Shown here piece by piece: positions 33,110 to 41,581 of a stretch of DNA of 64,000 bases. This DNA comes from Microbacterium capsulatum (lineage in GTDB: Bacteria; Actinomycetota; Actinomycetes; Actinomycetales; Microbacteriaceae), in assembly GCF_030865425.1 (NCBI RefSeq), contig NZ_JAVFCB010000002.1:248001-312000 (forward strand), in the 5' to 3' direction. Made by a program: the position numbers and the translations under genes. How positions within the stretch are numbered: the first letter of the stretch is position 1; the number at the start of each line of letters is the position of its first letter. The notes beneath the pieces are model-generated. The model saw nothing but the letters and a program-made list of their open reading frames with translations, did no database searches and was not told the origin of the DNA.

Positions 33110-34549
33110 ATGACCGCGATTCAGCCTGCCCCCGGTGCCGTCGAGCAGACACCGGCCGGACCCGGGGTCGAGACGCTCGAGCGGGACGTCGTCGTGATCG
33201 GCGCCGGGATCTCGGGTCTCGTCGCGGCGCGTCGTCTGGTCCAGGCCAGGCACTCCGTGGCGGTGCTCGAGGCCAGGGACCGGGTCGGCGGGCGCACCTG
33301 GTCGCAGACGATCGACGGCTCGTTCTTCGAGATCGGCGGCCAGTGGATCTCGGCGGAGCAGTCGGCGCTCAAGGCGCTGCTCGCCGAGCTCGGCAAGGAG
33401 ACCTTCTCCCGCTACCGCGAGGGGAACTCCGTCTACGTCACGCCGGACGGGGAGCGGCACGAGTTCGTCGGCGACTTCCCGGTGGCCCCGGCCACGCTCG
33501 CCGAGATCGGGCGCCTCGTCGACGAGCTCGACGAGCTCGCCGCCCAGATGGACGTGGACGCGCCGTGGGAGCACCCCGACGCCGCGGAGCTCGACCGGAT
33601 CGCGTTCGACGGCTGGCTCGCCGCGCACTCGGACGACGACCAGGCGCGGCGCATCGTCGAGCACTACATCGCCGCGGGCATGCTCACCAAGCCCGCTCAC
33701 GCGTTCTCGGTGCTGCAGGCGCTGCTGATGATCGCGTCGGCGGAGAACTTCGAGAACCTCATCGACGAGGGCCTGCTGCTCGACGAGCGGGTCGTGGGAG
33801 GCATGCAGTCGGTCTCCGAGCAGATCGCCGCCGAGCTCGGCGCGCACGTCGTGCGCCTGAATGCTCCGGTGCGCTCGCTGCATCGGAGCGCGACGGACGA
33901 CGGGGCCCCGGGGGAGGTGCTCGCCGTGAGCGACACCGTGCAGGTGCGGGCGCGGTACGCGGTGGTGGCGGTTCCGCCGAACCTGTACGCGCGGATCGAC
34001 CACGTCCCCGAGCTGCCGCGGGAGAAGCAGGTGGCGCATCAGCACGTGTCGATGGGGCTCGTGATCAAGGCGCAGGCGGCCTACGAGCGCCCGTTCTGGC
34101 GCGACCACGGCCTCAGCGGGACGGGGTTCGCCTCGCACGAGCTCGTCTGCGAGGTCTACGACAACAGCTCCCCGCACGAGAGCCGCGGCACGATCGTCGG
34201 CTTCATCGCCGGTGAGGCCGCCGACCGCGCCTGGGCCCTGGAGGAGGAGGACCGTCGCGCCGCCGTCCTGGACTCGTTCGCCGCCTACTTCGGCGCGGAG
34301 GCGACCGAGCCCGTCGCCTTCTACCTGTCCGACTGGGGCAGCGAGCAGTGGACCCGCGGCGCCTACGGCGCGAGCTACGACCTCGGCGGGCTCAGCCGGT
34401 GGGGGCACCAGCAGAACCAGCCGACCGGCCCGGTGTTCTTCGCGAGCAGCGACATCCAGGGCGCCGGGTACATGCACGTCGACGGCGGTGTGCGGATCGG
34501 CACCGACACGGCGGCACGGATCGCGGACGGGCTCGCCGGCGAGGGGTGA
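33110..34549 (+). CDS. puo: Flavin-dependent amine oxidase, putrescine oxidase-like
   Basis: A 479-residue FAD enzyme of the monoamine oxidase family, very like Rhodococcus putrescine oxidase along its length: VIGAGISGLVAA for FAD, EARDRVGGRTW, GGQWIS, FSRYREGNSVYV, IAAGMLTKPAHAFS, PPNLYARI, LSGTGF, EVYDN, SDWGSEQWTRGAY and YMHVDGGVRIG. It would oxidise putrescine or a similar diamine to the aminoaldehyde with peroxide release. ATG at 33110 follows AGAGGAAG. The long frame starting at 31652 is not coding before this point. It converges on an aldehyde dehydrogenase 18 bases downstream. Confidence 0.88.
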   Translation: MTAIQPAPGAVEQTPAGPGVETLERDVVVIGAGISGLVAARRLVQARHSVAVLEARDRVGGRTWSQTIDGSFFEIGGQWISAEQSALKALLAELGKETFSRYREGNSVYVTPDGERHEFVGDFPVAPATLAEIGRLVDELDELAAQMDVDAPWEHPDAAELDRIAFDGWLAAHSDDDQARRIVEHYIAAGMLTKPAHAFSVLQALLMIASAENFENLIDEGLLLDERVVGGMQSVSEQIAAELGAHVVRLNAPVRSLHRSATDDGAPGEVLAVSDTVQVRARYAVVAVPPNLYARIDHVPELPREKQVAHQHVSMGLVIKAQAAYERPFWRDHGLSGTGFASHELVCEVYDNSSPHESRGTIVGFIAGEAADRAWALEEEDRRAAVLDSFAAYFGAEATEPVAFYLSDWGSEQWTRGAYGASYDLGGLSRWGHQQNQPTGPVFFASSDIQGAGYMHVDGGVRIGTDTAARIADGLAGEG

Positions 34550-34567
34550 ACCCTTCGGCGGGCCCCG

Positions 34568-36046
34568 TCAACCGCCGACCTGCTCTCCGTCCTCGCGCCG
34601 AGGCACGGAGAGCGGGTTTCCGTCGCGCAGTTCTGCAGGCAGGACGCTCTGCGGCGCGTCCTGGAAGGTCAGCGGAGTCAGGAAGCGCCGGATCGCGGTC
34701 GCGCCGACGGACGTGTGCACCGACGCCGTGGACGCCGGCCACGGCCCGCCGTGATGCTGCCCCCACGCGATCGCGACGCCGGTCGGCCAGCCGTTGAACA
34801 GCACGCGTCCGGCGATCCGGGACAGCGCTGCCGTCGATGCGGCGACGAACGCGTCGTCGTCGTCCGGGGCATGCCAGACGGTACCGGTCAGGCTTCCCTC
34901 GAGGACGGCGAGAGCGGCCTCGAGGCGCTCCGGGTCGTCGTACCGCACGAGCAGGGTGAGCGGGCCGAAGTGCTCCTCCTGGAAGCGCACGGGATCGGCG
35001 AGGAAGACGTCGACGCCGATCGTGGCGACCACGGGCGCGGCCTCCCCGTCGAGCGCGCCGGCCCGCGCGAGGACCTGCACCCCCTCCCGGGTGCCCAGCT
35101 CGTCCGCTCCGGCGTCGAACGCGGCGGAGATCCCGCCCGTCAGCAGCCGCTGTCCCGTGGACCCGGCGGTCGCATCCTCGAGCGCCTCATCGAAGGCGGC
35201 GCTCGGCGGCACGAACACCAGCCCGGGCTTCGTGCAGTACTGGCCGCCGTCGCGCGTGAAGGAGCCGGCCAGACCCTGCGCGATCTCGGCGCCGGAGGCC
35301 TCGACGGCGCTCGGCGTGATCACGACCGGGTTCACCGAGCCGAGCTCACCGTAGAAGGGGATCGGCGCCGGCCGCGCGGAGGCGAGGTCGAACAGCGCGC
35401 GCCCGCCCCGGGTCGATCCGGTGAACCCGACGGCGGAGACGAGAGGGTGCTGCACGAGCGCGGCGCCCGCGGCGAGTCCCTCCACGAGCACGAGGGCGTC
35501 GGCGGGACCGCCGGCTGCGGGGAGCGCCTCGCGGGCGAGCTCGGCGACCCGGCGGGACAGGGCGGGGTGGCCGGGGTGCGCCTTGACCACGACCGGGCAT
35601 CCGGCGGCCAGAGCCGACGCGGTGTCGTTGCCGAGCACCGAGAACGCGAACGGGAAGTTCGAGGCGGCGAAGACCGCGACCACCCCGAGCGGACGCAGCA
35701 TGCGCCGAAGGTCCGGTCGCGGCGGGATCAGCGCCGGATCAGGGCTGTCCAGCGTCGCCTCGAGGTACGAGCCCTCCGTGATCACGTCGGCGAAGAAGCG
35801 CAGCTGGGTGGCGGTGCGCACGACCTCCCCGCCGAGGCGCGCGGTGCTCAGGTGCGTCTCGGCATGGGCCAGCGCCACCAGCTCGTCGGCGTGCCGGGCG
35901 AGGACGTCGGCCAGTGCCCGGAGCCAGGCGGCCCGATCCGCGCGCGAGGACCCGTCGAGACCGGAGGCCGCGGCGGCCCGGACGGCCAGGTCCACGGCGT
36001 CGAGCTCGGCCCGGTCGGTCGGGGCGACGGCGGTCGGCGCGCCCAT
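34568..36046 (-). CDS. Aldehyde dehydrogenase (NADP+), alpha-ketoglutarate-semialdehyde dehydrogenase-like
   Basis: A 492-residue ALDH of the NADP-dependent KGSADH type. Characteristic segments are FAASNFPFAFSVLGNDTASALAAGCPVVVKAHPGHP, FTGSTRGGRALFDLA, YGELGSVNPVV (general base) and GGQYCTKPGLVF (nucleophile, about C271), with FNGWPTGVAI near the end. Enzymes of this type also take glutaric or succinic semialdehydes. It is the third gene of an operon with a class III CoA-transferase and glutaryl-CoA dehydrogenase, so oxidation of glutarate semialdehyde to glutarate is the likeliest role, by inference. It overlaps the upstream stop by one base. Confidence 0.88.
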   Translation of the reverse strand: MGAPTAVAPTDRAELDAVDLAVRAAAASGLDGSSRADRAAWLRALADVLARHADELVALAHAETHLSTARLGGEVVRTATQLRFFADVITEGSYLEATLDSPDPALIPPRPDLRRMLRPLGVVAVFAASNFPFAFSVLGNDTASALAAGCPVVVKAHPGHPALSRRVAELAREALPAAGGPADALVLVEGLAAGAALVQHPLVSAVGFTGSTRGGRALFDLASARPAPIPFYGELGSVNPVVITPSAVEASGAEIAQGLAGSFTRDGGQYCTKPGLVFVPPSAAFDEALEDATAGSTGQRLLTGGISAAFDAGADELGTREGVQVLARAGALDGEAAPVVATIGVDVFLADPVRFQEEHFGPLTLLVRYDDPERLEAALAVLEGSLTGTVWHAPDDDDAFVAASTAALSRIAGRVLFNGWPTGVAIAWGQHHGGPWPASTASVHTSVGATAIRRFLTPLTFQDAPQSVLPAELRDGNPLSVPRREDGEQVGG

Positions 36047-37236
36047 CAGAACGCGCTCAGCCCGGTCAGCGCGCGACCGATGACGAGCTGGTGGATCTCG
36101 TCGGTGCCCTCGTAGGTGCGCACGGACTCGAGGTTGGCGGCGTGCCGCATCACCGGGAACGCGTTCGTGATGCCGTCCCCGGCGAGGATCGAGCGGGCCT
36201 GGTGGGCGATCTCCAGCGCCTCGCGGACGCTGTTCAGCTTGCCGACGGAGATCTGCGCCGCCGTGAGCGCGCCGCGCTCCTTCAGCCGACCGAGGTGCAG
36301 CGCGAGGAGCATGCCCTTCTCGACCTCGAGCAGCATGTCGGCCAGCTTCGCCTGGGTGAGCTGGTTCGCCCCGATCGGCTTGCCGAACACCTCGCGCGAG
36401 GTCGAGCGCTCCAGCGCCGCCTCCAGGCAGCTGCGGGCGGCGCCCATCGCGCCCCAGATGATCCCGTACCGCGCCTCGTTCAGGCAGCCGAACGGACCGG
36501 AGAGTCCTTCGGCACCGGGAAGGATCGCGTCGGCCGGCAGCCGCACGCCCTCCAGTGCGATGTCGCACTGGACCGACGCGCGCATCGAGAGCTTGCCGGC
36601 GATCGGCGTGGCCGTGAAGCCGGGGGTGCCGGTCGGCACGAGGAATCCGCGGACCGCCCGCCCGCCCTCGCCGTACGCGGGGTCGTCGACGCGCGCCCAG
36701 ACGACGGCGACGTCGGCGAGCGACGCCAGCCCGATCCAGCGTTTGGCCCCGTCGATGACCCAGCCGTCCCCGTCGCGCCGGGCGGTGGTGGTCATCGCGG
36801 CAGGGTCGCTCCCGCCCTGGGGCTCGGTGAGCGCGAAGCAGCCGACGGCCTCGCCCGCGGCCATGGGCGGCAGCCACCGCTGCTTCTGCTCCTCGGAGCC
36901 GTACTTCGCGATCGCACTCATCGCGAGCGAGCCCTGCACCGACACGAAGGTGCGCCAGCCGCTGTCCGCCGCCTCCAGCTCCAGGCAGGCCAGCCCGTAG
37001 GAGACGGCGCCCGCGCCCGCGCAGCCGTATCCGCTGAGGTGCATGCCGAGGAAGCCCTGCGCCCCGAGCTCGGGGATGAGTTCGCGGCGGAAATGCGCGT
37101 CCTCGAAGTCCTGCTCGATGACCGGGACGATGCGCTCCTGGGCGAACCTCCGTGCGCGCTGCTGCCAGTCGCGCTCCTCGTCGCTGAGCAGTGCGTCGAA
37201 GTCGAACACGGTGTCGATGCGGGGGGCGTGCGTCAT
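36046..37236 (-). CDS. gcdH: Acyl-CoA dehydrogenase, probable glutaryl-CoA dehydrogenase
   Basis: A 396-residue flavoprotein whose length and motifs match glutaryl-CoA dehydrogenase: CFALTEPQGGSDPAAM (FAD/substrate loop), WIGLASLADVAVVWAR, RYGIIWGAMGAARSC, REVFGKPIGANQLTQAKLADM and the catalytic glutamate in YEGTDEIHQLVIG (about E376). It would oxidise and decarboxylate glutaryl-CoA to crotonyl-CoA in the cytoplasm. The start overlaps the CoA-transferase stop (ATGA). Other short- or branched-chain acyl-CoA dehydrogenases are less likely given the arginine-rich GCDH-like core. Confidence 0.87.
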   Translation of the reverse strand: MTHAPRIDTVFDFDALLSDEERDWQQRARRFAQERIVPVIEQDFEDAHFRRELIPELGAQGFLGMHLSGYGCAGAGAVSYGLACLELEAADSGWRTFVSVQGSLAMSAIAKYGSEEQKQRWLPPMAAGEAVGCFALTEPQGGSDPAAMTTTARRDGDGWVIDGAKRWIGLASLADVAVVWARVDDPAYGEGGRAVRGFLVPTGTPGFTATPIAGKLSMRASVQCDIALEGVRLPADAILPGAEGLSGPFGCLNEARYGIIWGAMGAARSCLEAALERSTSREVFGKPIGANQLTQAKLADMLLEVEKGMLLALHLGRLKERGALTAAQISVGKLNSVREALEIAHQARSILAGDGITNAFPVMRHAANLESVRTYEGTDEIHQLVIGRALTGLSAF

Positions 37237-38390
37237 GGGAGTTCCTCTCCGGTGAGCCAGGCGGCGGGATGCGCGTCGTTCAGGTCTGGGGGTGCGGTGC
37301 GGTAGACGGCAGGGGTGACGCCGAGGCCGATCGGGTTCGCGATCGTGCGCGACGCGCCGAGCGTGACGACCGGGTCCAGTCCGAGCCGCTCGGCGAACGC
37401 GATGGCCTCGGCGATGTCGTTCACGAGACCTGCGGGGATGCCGGCGGCGCTGAGCCGCGCGATCCAATCGGCCGCGGGGGCCGCGGCGAGCCGGCTCTCG
37501 AGCAGCGCCGTGAGCTCGTCGCGGTGGGCGACCCGGTCGGCGTTCGTCGCGAAGCGCGGATCGGTCGCGAGCTCGGGCCGGTCGAGCGCCGTGGCCAGGG
37601 CGCGGAACTGCTTGTCGTTGCCGACCGCGATGACGAGGTCGCGGTCGGCGGCGCGGAACAGTGCGTACGGGGCGATGGACGGATGCTCGTTGCCGAGGCG
37701 CCGCGGGGCCGTGCCGGTGGCGAGCGTGGAGGCGGCCTGGTTGGTCAGCGCCGACAGCAGGCTGTGCAGCAGGTCGACCTCGATGCGCTGCCCGAGGCCG
37801 GTGCGGTCGCGCTCCCGCAGGGCGAGCAGGATCCCGGCCACGGCGTTCTGCCCGCAGAGCACGTCGACGAGGGCGACGCCCGCCTTGGCCGCGGGGCCGT
37901 CCGGGGCTCCGGTGATCGACATCAGACCGCCGGCGGCCTGCACGAGCAGGTCGTAGCCGGCGAGGGTCGCTCCGGCACCGCTGCCGAAGCCGGTGATCGA
38001 GCAGTACACGACGGCCGGGTTGCCCGCCCGAATGGTCTCGTAGTCCAGCCCGAAGCGCGCCATCACCCCCGGGCGGAAGTTCTCGACGACGACGTCGGCG
38101 GATGCGGCGAGCCGCTGCGCCCGCTCCCGGTCGGCGGCATCGGTGAGATCGAGGACGATGGAGCGCTTGTTGCGGTTCACGCTGCCGAAGTACGTCGCCA
38201 TCCCTCGCGCGTCGACCGGGGGGAGCCAGTGCCGCGTGTCGTCGCCGAGCGGCGGCTCGATCTTCAGGACGTCCGCGCCGAAGTCGGCCAGCGTCATCGT
38301 GGCGTAGGGGCCGGCCAGCACGCGGGAGAAGTCCGCGACGCGCACGCCGTCGAGGACTCCCTGTCGTCCGGAGTGCGCCGAATCCGTCAT
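37233..38390 (-). CDS. CaiB/BaiF class III CoA-transferase, probable glutarate CoA-transferase
   Basis: A 385-residue family III CoA-transferase. It has VADFSRVLAGPYATMTLADFGADVLKIEPP, NRNKRSIVLDL, ENFRPG and the catalytic aspartate in GFGSGAGATLAGYDLLVQAAGG. With glutaryl-CoA dehydrogenase immediately downstream, it resembles the SUGCT-GCDH pair that activates glutarate from succinyl-CoA. ATG at 38390 has GAAGG nine bases upstream; ATGs at 38396 and 38408 are less well placed. It is the first gene of the leftward operon and divergent from an FCD regulator. Confidence 0.87.
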   Translation of the reverse strand: MTDSAHSGRQGVLDGVRVADFSRVLAGPYATMTLADFGADVLKIEPPLGDDTRHWLPPVDARGMATYFGSVNRNKRSIVLDLTDAADRERAQRLAASADVVVENFRPGVMARFGLDYETIRAGNPAVVYCSITGFGSGAGATLAGYDLLVQAAGGLMSITGAPDGPAAKAGVALVDVLCGQNAVAGILLALRERDRTGLGQRIEVDLLHSLLSALTNQAASTLATGTAPRRLGNEHPSIAPYALFRAADRDLVIAVGNDKQFRALATALDRPELATDPRFATNADRVAHRDELTALLESRLAAAPAADWIARLSAAGIPAGLVNDIAEAIAFAERLGLDPVVTLGASRTIANPIGLGVTPAVYRTAPPDLNDAHPAAWLTGEELP

Positions 38391-38490
38391 CCTCATCCGC
38401 CTTCGCATGTCGGGTGCCGCGCGTGCAGCAAATTGATCCTATATCGAATCTTTCTTGCCTCTCAAACGCAGGGCCGCCCTTCCGCTCGGC

Positions 38491-38503
38491 TATCGTGAGG
38501 GCA
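38491..38503 (+). promoter_or_regulatory. Leaderless-type promoter of the FCD regulator at 38503
   Basis: TATCGT at 38491-38496 is followed by six bases and the ATG at 38503. The 112-base gap to the CoA-transferase start holds no other clear element. Confidence 0.5.
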
Positions 38504-39315
38504 TGGCCTCGAACCTCGGACCGGGAGTGCGCGCGGCGGTGTTCGCCCAGCTCGCCGATGCCGGCCGCGCCGAGCAGGTGGCGCAGCGCCTCGCCGACGG
38601 CATCGCCCTCGGCGTGCTGGAGGCGGGGGAGCGGCTGCCGAGCGAGCCCGAGCTCGTGCGCCGGTTCGGGGTGGCGCTGATCACGGTCCGCGAGGCGCTC
38701 GGCATCCTCCGTGCCGCCGGCGTGCTGGAGACCCGCCGCGGGCGCGGGGGCGGAAGCTTCGTCGTCGGCCCGGGGCTCGACCAGGACGACCTGCTCGCCG
38801 CACGGGTGCGCCGGCTGAGCCCGATGGAGCTCGCGGACCTGGCGCTCTTCTTCGAGGCTCTCGCGTCGGCCGCGGCCGTGGCCGCCGCCGAGCGCGCCAC
38901 CGAGGATGAAGTAGCCCGGGTGGCGCGCTGGCTGGACGCCGCCGACTACTCGACGGCCACGACCGCGCGCATGAACCAGGGCGGCTTCCACCTGGAGCTG
39001 GCCGTGCTCAGCCAGTCGCCGCGGCTCGTGCGCGAGCAGATCCGGCTCCAGGCGGAGTCGGGCTCGGTGCTGCTGGCCGGGCTGGAGGATCAGGCCACGC
39101 GCGCCGAGGTCGGCGCGGCCGACCGGCGGATCCTGCGCGCCCTGCAGCGACGCCATCCGCGCGCCGCCCGTGCGGCGGTGGGGGCGCTGGCGGACGTCCT
39201 GCTGCAGCGCGTGCTGGCGCAGCGCATCGCGGTCGCGCGCGACGGCCTGGCCGATGCGATCGCATCCGTGCCGGCGACGATCCCGGGGAGGGTGGCCGAT
39301 GGATCCGCGCGCTGA
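38503..39315 (+). CDS. GntR-family (FadR/FCD) transcriptional regulator
   Basis: A 270-residue regulator with a standard GntR helix-turn-helix (RLPSEPELVRRFGVALITVREALGILRAAGVLETRRGRGGGSFV) and an FCD-like helical domain (FHLELAVLSQSPRLV, RRILRALQRRHPRAARAAV). The FCD histidines are fewer than usual. ATG at 38503 is placed by the leaderless -10; the in-frame ATG at 38455 would lie upstream of that promoter. It overlaps the Cache-like protein gene by 17 bases, so the two are cotranscribed, and it is divergent from the glutarate operon it probably controls. Confidence 0.87.
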   Translation: MASNLGPGVRAAVFAQLADAGRAEQVAQRLADGIALGVLEAGERLPSEPELVRRFGVALITVREALGILRAAGVLETRRGRGGGSFVVGPGLDQDDLLAARVRRLSPMELADLALFFEALASAAAVAAAERATEDEVARVARWLDAADYSTATTARMNQGGFHLELAVLSQSPRLVREQIRLQAESGSVLLAGLEDQATRAEVGAADRRILRALQRRHPRAARAAVGALADVLLQRVLAQRIAVARDGLADAIASVPATIPGRVADGSAR

Positions 39316-40033
39316 GGCGGCGGTGCTTGTCGACGACCTCTTCGGCGGCGTCGTCCGGACCCTGCAGGACTGGCGGGCGTCCGCCGAACCGGTGCTGGCG
39401 GCCGGCGGGGATCGCCGGTCCGAGCTCGACGCGTGCATCGAGTCCCTGGTGGTGCCGGAGCTGGCCCGCGCGGATCCGCTCCTGATCGGCGCGGGAGCGA
39501 TCGCCGACGACGCCTCCGAGAGCGGGGGCGGGATGCACTTCGCCTGGTGGCTGGGCGCGCTGAGCACGAATCCCGCGCTCCGTGCCACGACGGAGCCCGC
39601 GCCGCTGGACCTGTCCGCCCGCGGGTACGTCGAGTACCTGCGCGACTTCCGTGACCGGGAGTGGTATCGGGTGCCCGTGACCACGCGGCGCGCCCATGTC
39701 ACAGGCCCGTACGTGGACCACCTCTGCACCTGCGACTGCATCGTCACCGTGACCATGCCGCTCTCCGCGGGCGGGACGGACGGCGGAGACGTCGCCGGCG
39801 TCGTCGGGGCCGACATCGCCGTGACCACGCTCGAGCGCGAGTTGCTGCCGGGGTTCGCGGCGTCCGCGACTCCGCTGGCGCTGGTCGGCGCCGGAGGGCG
39901 CGTCGTGCTCTCCACGGCATCGGATGTCGTGCCGGGGTCGCGTGCGCAGTGGGATCCGGCATCCGCTCGGGAATGCCGGAACACGCCGTTCCTCGTCGTC
40001 GCGGATCCGAGGCCGGCGTCCGCGCGTTCCTGA
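39299..40033 (+). CDS. Stand-alone Cache (PDC)-like domain protein
   Basis: A 244-residue soluble protein with no signal peptide or membrane helix. The middle and C-terminal part resembles a Cache/PDC sensor fold: YVEYLRDFRDREWYRVPV, HVTGPYVDHLCTCDCIVTVTMPL and GVVGADIAVTTLERELL. Cache domains normally sit outside the cell on receptors, so a cytosolic free one is unusual; the ligand is often an amino acid, amine or carboxylate. It carries three closely spaced cysteines (CTCDC). It overlaps the FCD regulator gene and precedes a semialdehyde dehydrogenase, so it may sense a diamine or dicarboxylate with the regulator. Inference only. Confidence 0.75.
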   Translation: MDPRAEAAVLVDDLFGGVVRTLQDWRASAEPVLAAGGDRRSELDACIESLVVPELARADPLLIGAGAIADDASESGGGMHFAWWLGALSTNPALRATTEPAPLDLSARGYVEYLRDFRDREWYRVPVTTRRAHVTGPYVDHLCTCDCIVTVTMPLSAGGTDGGDVAGVVGADIAVTTLERELLPGFAASATPLALVGAGGRVVLSTASDVVPGSRAQWDPASARECRNTPFLVVADPRPASARS

Positions 40034-40137
40034 CGCCCGCGTCGTCGCCTTAATCATCCGGTGTAGATTCTTTTCTCGGGCGGGTGCGCGGATCGAGCGC
40101 ATCGCGTCGAGAACCCCGCATGGATCAAAGGAGCACC

Positions 40138-41502
40138 ATGACGTATGCAGTGACCAACCCGACGACCGGCGTGATCGAGCGGACGTACGAGACCATCGGC
40201 GACGACGCCCTGCGACAGGCGATCGCCGACGGGGAGAACGCGCATCGCACGTGGAGCAGGTCGTCCACGGTGGCCGAGCGTGCCGCGCTGATGCGGCGCG
40301 TCGCCGAGCTGCACGCGGAGCGGGCGCAGGAGCTGGGCGAGATCATCGTCCGGGAGATGGGCAAGCCGATCGAGCAGGCCGTGGGCGAGGTCGAGTTCGC
40401 CAGCGCGATCTACGCGTACTACGCCGACAACGCCGAGACGCTCCTGGCCGACGAGACGATCGATCTGCTGGCCGGGGAAGGGACCGCGTTCGTGCGGCGC
40501 TCGTCGCTCGGGGTGCTGCTGGGCATCATGCCGTGGAACTTCCCGTACTACCAGGTCGCGCGGTTCGCCGGCCCCAACCTCGTGATCGGCAACCCGATCC
40601 TGCTCAAGCACGCCGAGCAGTGCCCCGAGTCGGCCGCCGCGATCGAGACGATCTTCCGGGACGCCGGGTTCCCGCAGGGCGCTTACGTCAACGTCTACGC
40701 CTCGCACGAGCAGATCGAGACCGTGATCGCCGACCCGCGCGTGCAGGGAGTCTCGCTCACCGGCTCCGAGCGCGCCGGTGCGAAGGTCGCGGAGATCGCG
40801 GGACGCCACCTGAAGAAGGTCGTCCTCGAGCTCGGCGGATCCGACCCGTTCATCCTGCTCTCCACCGACGACCTGGACGCCACGGTCGACGCGGCCGTGC
40901 TCGCCCGCGTCGACAACAACGGGCAGGCGTGCAACGCCGCCAAGCGCTTCATCGTGGTGGAGGAGCTCTACCAGCCGTTCCTGGATCGGTTCACGGCGGC
41001 GATGGACGCCGTCGCCGAGGGCGATCCGGCTCAGGAGGGCACCGCGCTCGGTCCGCTCTCGTCGGCTCGCGCTGCGGAGATCCTCGCCGAGCAGGTCGAT
41101 CGCGCGGTGGCGCAGGGGGCGACCCTGCACTCCGGCGGCGCGCGGCGCGGCAACTACTACCCGGCGACGATCCTGACGGACGTGGTCCCCGGCAGTGACG
41201 CCTTCCACGAGGAGTTCTTCGGGCCGGTCGCCCAGGTGTTCCGGGTGGCCGACGAGGACGCCGCCGTCGCTCTCGCCAACGACACGCCCTTCGGGCTGGG
41301 ATCGTACGTGTTCACCACCGACCCCGAGCAGGCGCTGCGCGTCGCGGACGGGATCGATGCCGGCATGGTCTTCGTCAACGTCGTCGCGGCCGACGGCGCC
41401 GAGCTGCCGTTCGGCGGGATCAAGCGCAGCGGCTCCGGCCGCGAGCTCGGCCGGTTCGGCGCCGACGAGTTCGTGAACAAGAAGATGATCCGCATCGGCT
41501 GA
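40138..41502 (+). CDS. Succinate-semialdehyde dehydrogenase-type aldehyde dehydrogenase
   Basis: A 454-residue ALDH of the short GabD1/Sad type. It starts directly at YAVTNPTTGVIERTY, with IMPWNFPYYQV, the base in VLELGGSDPF (about E231), the nucleophile in NNGQACNAAKRF (about C265) and ELPFGGIKRSGSGRELG. The length (about 455) is typical of SSADH. AAAGGAG lies five bases before the ATG. Near putrescine oxidase it could oxidise succinic semialdehyde from 4-aminobutyrate, or glutarate semialdehyde from cadaverine. The 104 bases upstream hold no clear operator. Confidence 0.9.
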   Translation: MTYAVTNPTTGVIERTYETIGDDALRQAIADGENAHRTWSRSSTVAERAALMRRVAELHAERAQELGEIIVREMGKPIEQAVGEVEFASAIYAYYADNAETLLADETIDLLAGEGTAFVRRSSLGVLLGIMPWNFPYYQVARFAGPNLVIGNPILLKHAEQCPESAAAIETIFRDAGFPQGAYVNVYASHEQIETVIADPRVQGVSLTGSERAGAKVAEIAGRHLKKVVLELGGSDPFILLSTDDLDATVDAAVLARVDNNGQACNAAKRFIVVEELYQPFLDRFTAAMDAVAEGDPAQEGTALGPLSSARAAEILAEQVDRAVAQGATLHSGGARRGNYYPATILTDVVPGSDAFHEEFFGPVAQVFRVADEDAAVALANDTPFGLGSYVFTTDPEQALRVADGIDAGMVFVNVVAADGAELPFGGIKRSGSGRELGRFGADEFVNKKMIRIG

Positions 41503-41514
41503 CGGGCGGGGGAG

Positions 41515-41536
41515 CGCCCGGGGATCCGCCCGGGCG
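41515..41536. terminator. Convergent terminator hairpin
   Basis: CGCCCGGG and CCCGGGCG form an 8-base stem with a 6-base loop, 13 bases after the ALDH stop. A second GC hairpin (GGGCG/CGCCC) follows at about 41560-41576, toward the convergent FCD regulator. No T run is present. Confidence 0.55.
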
Positions 41537-41581
41537 TCTCACCGTCCTGTGCGTGATGCGGGCGCCCGGAGGACGCCCGGT

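Noticed and set aside
36046-39984. A 1312-codon open frame on the minus strand, and similar long frames at 55372-59268(-), 59272-62442(+) and 31652-34549(+)
   Set aside because: Each contains one real gene plus a long arginine/alanine/glycine-rich extension that is the shadow of genes in other frames. High GC removes stop codons. Only the part with family motifs and a supported start was kept.
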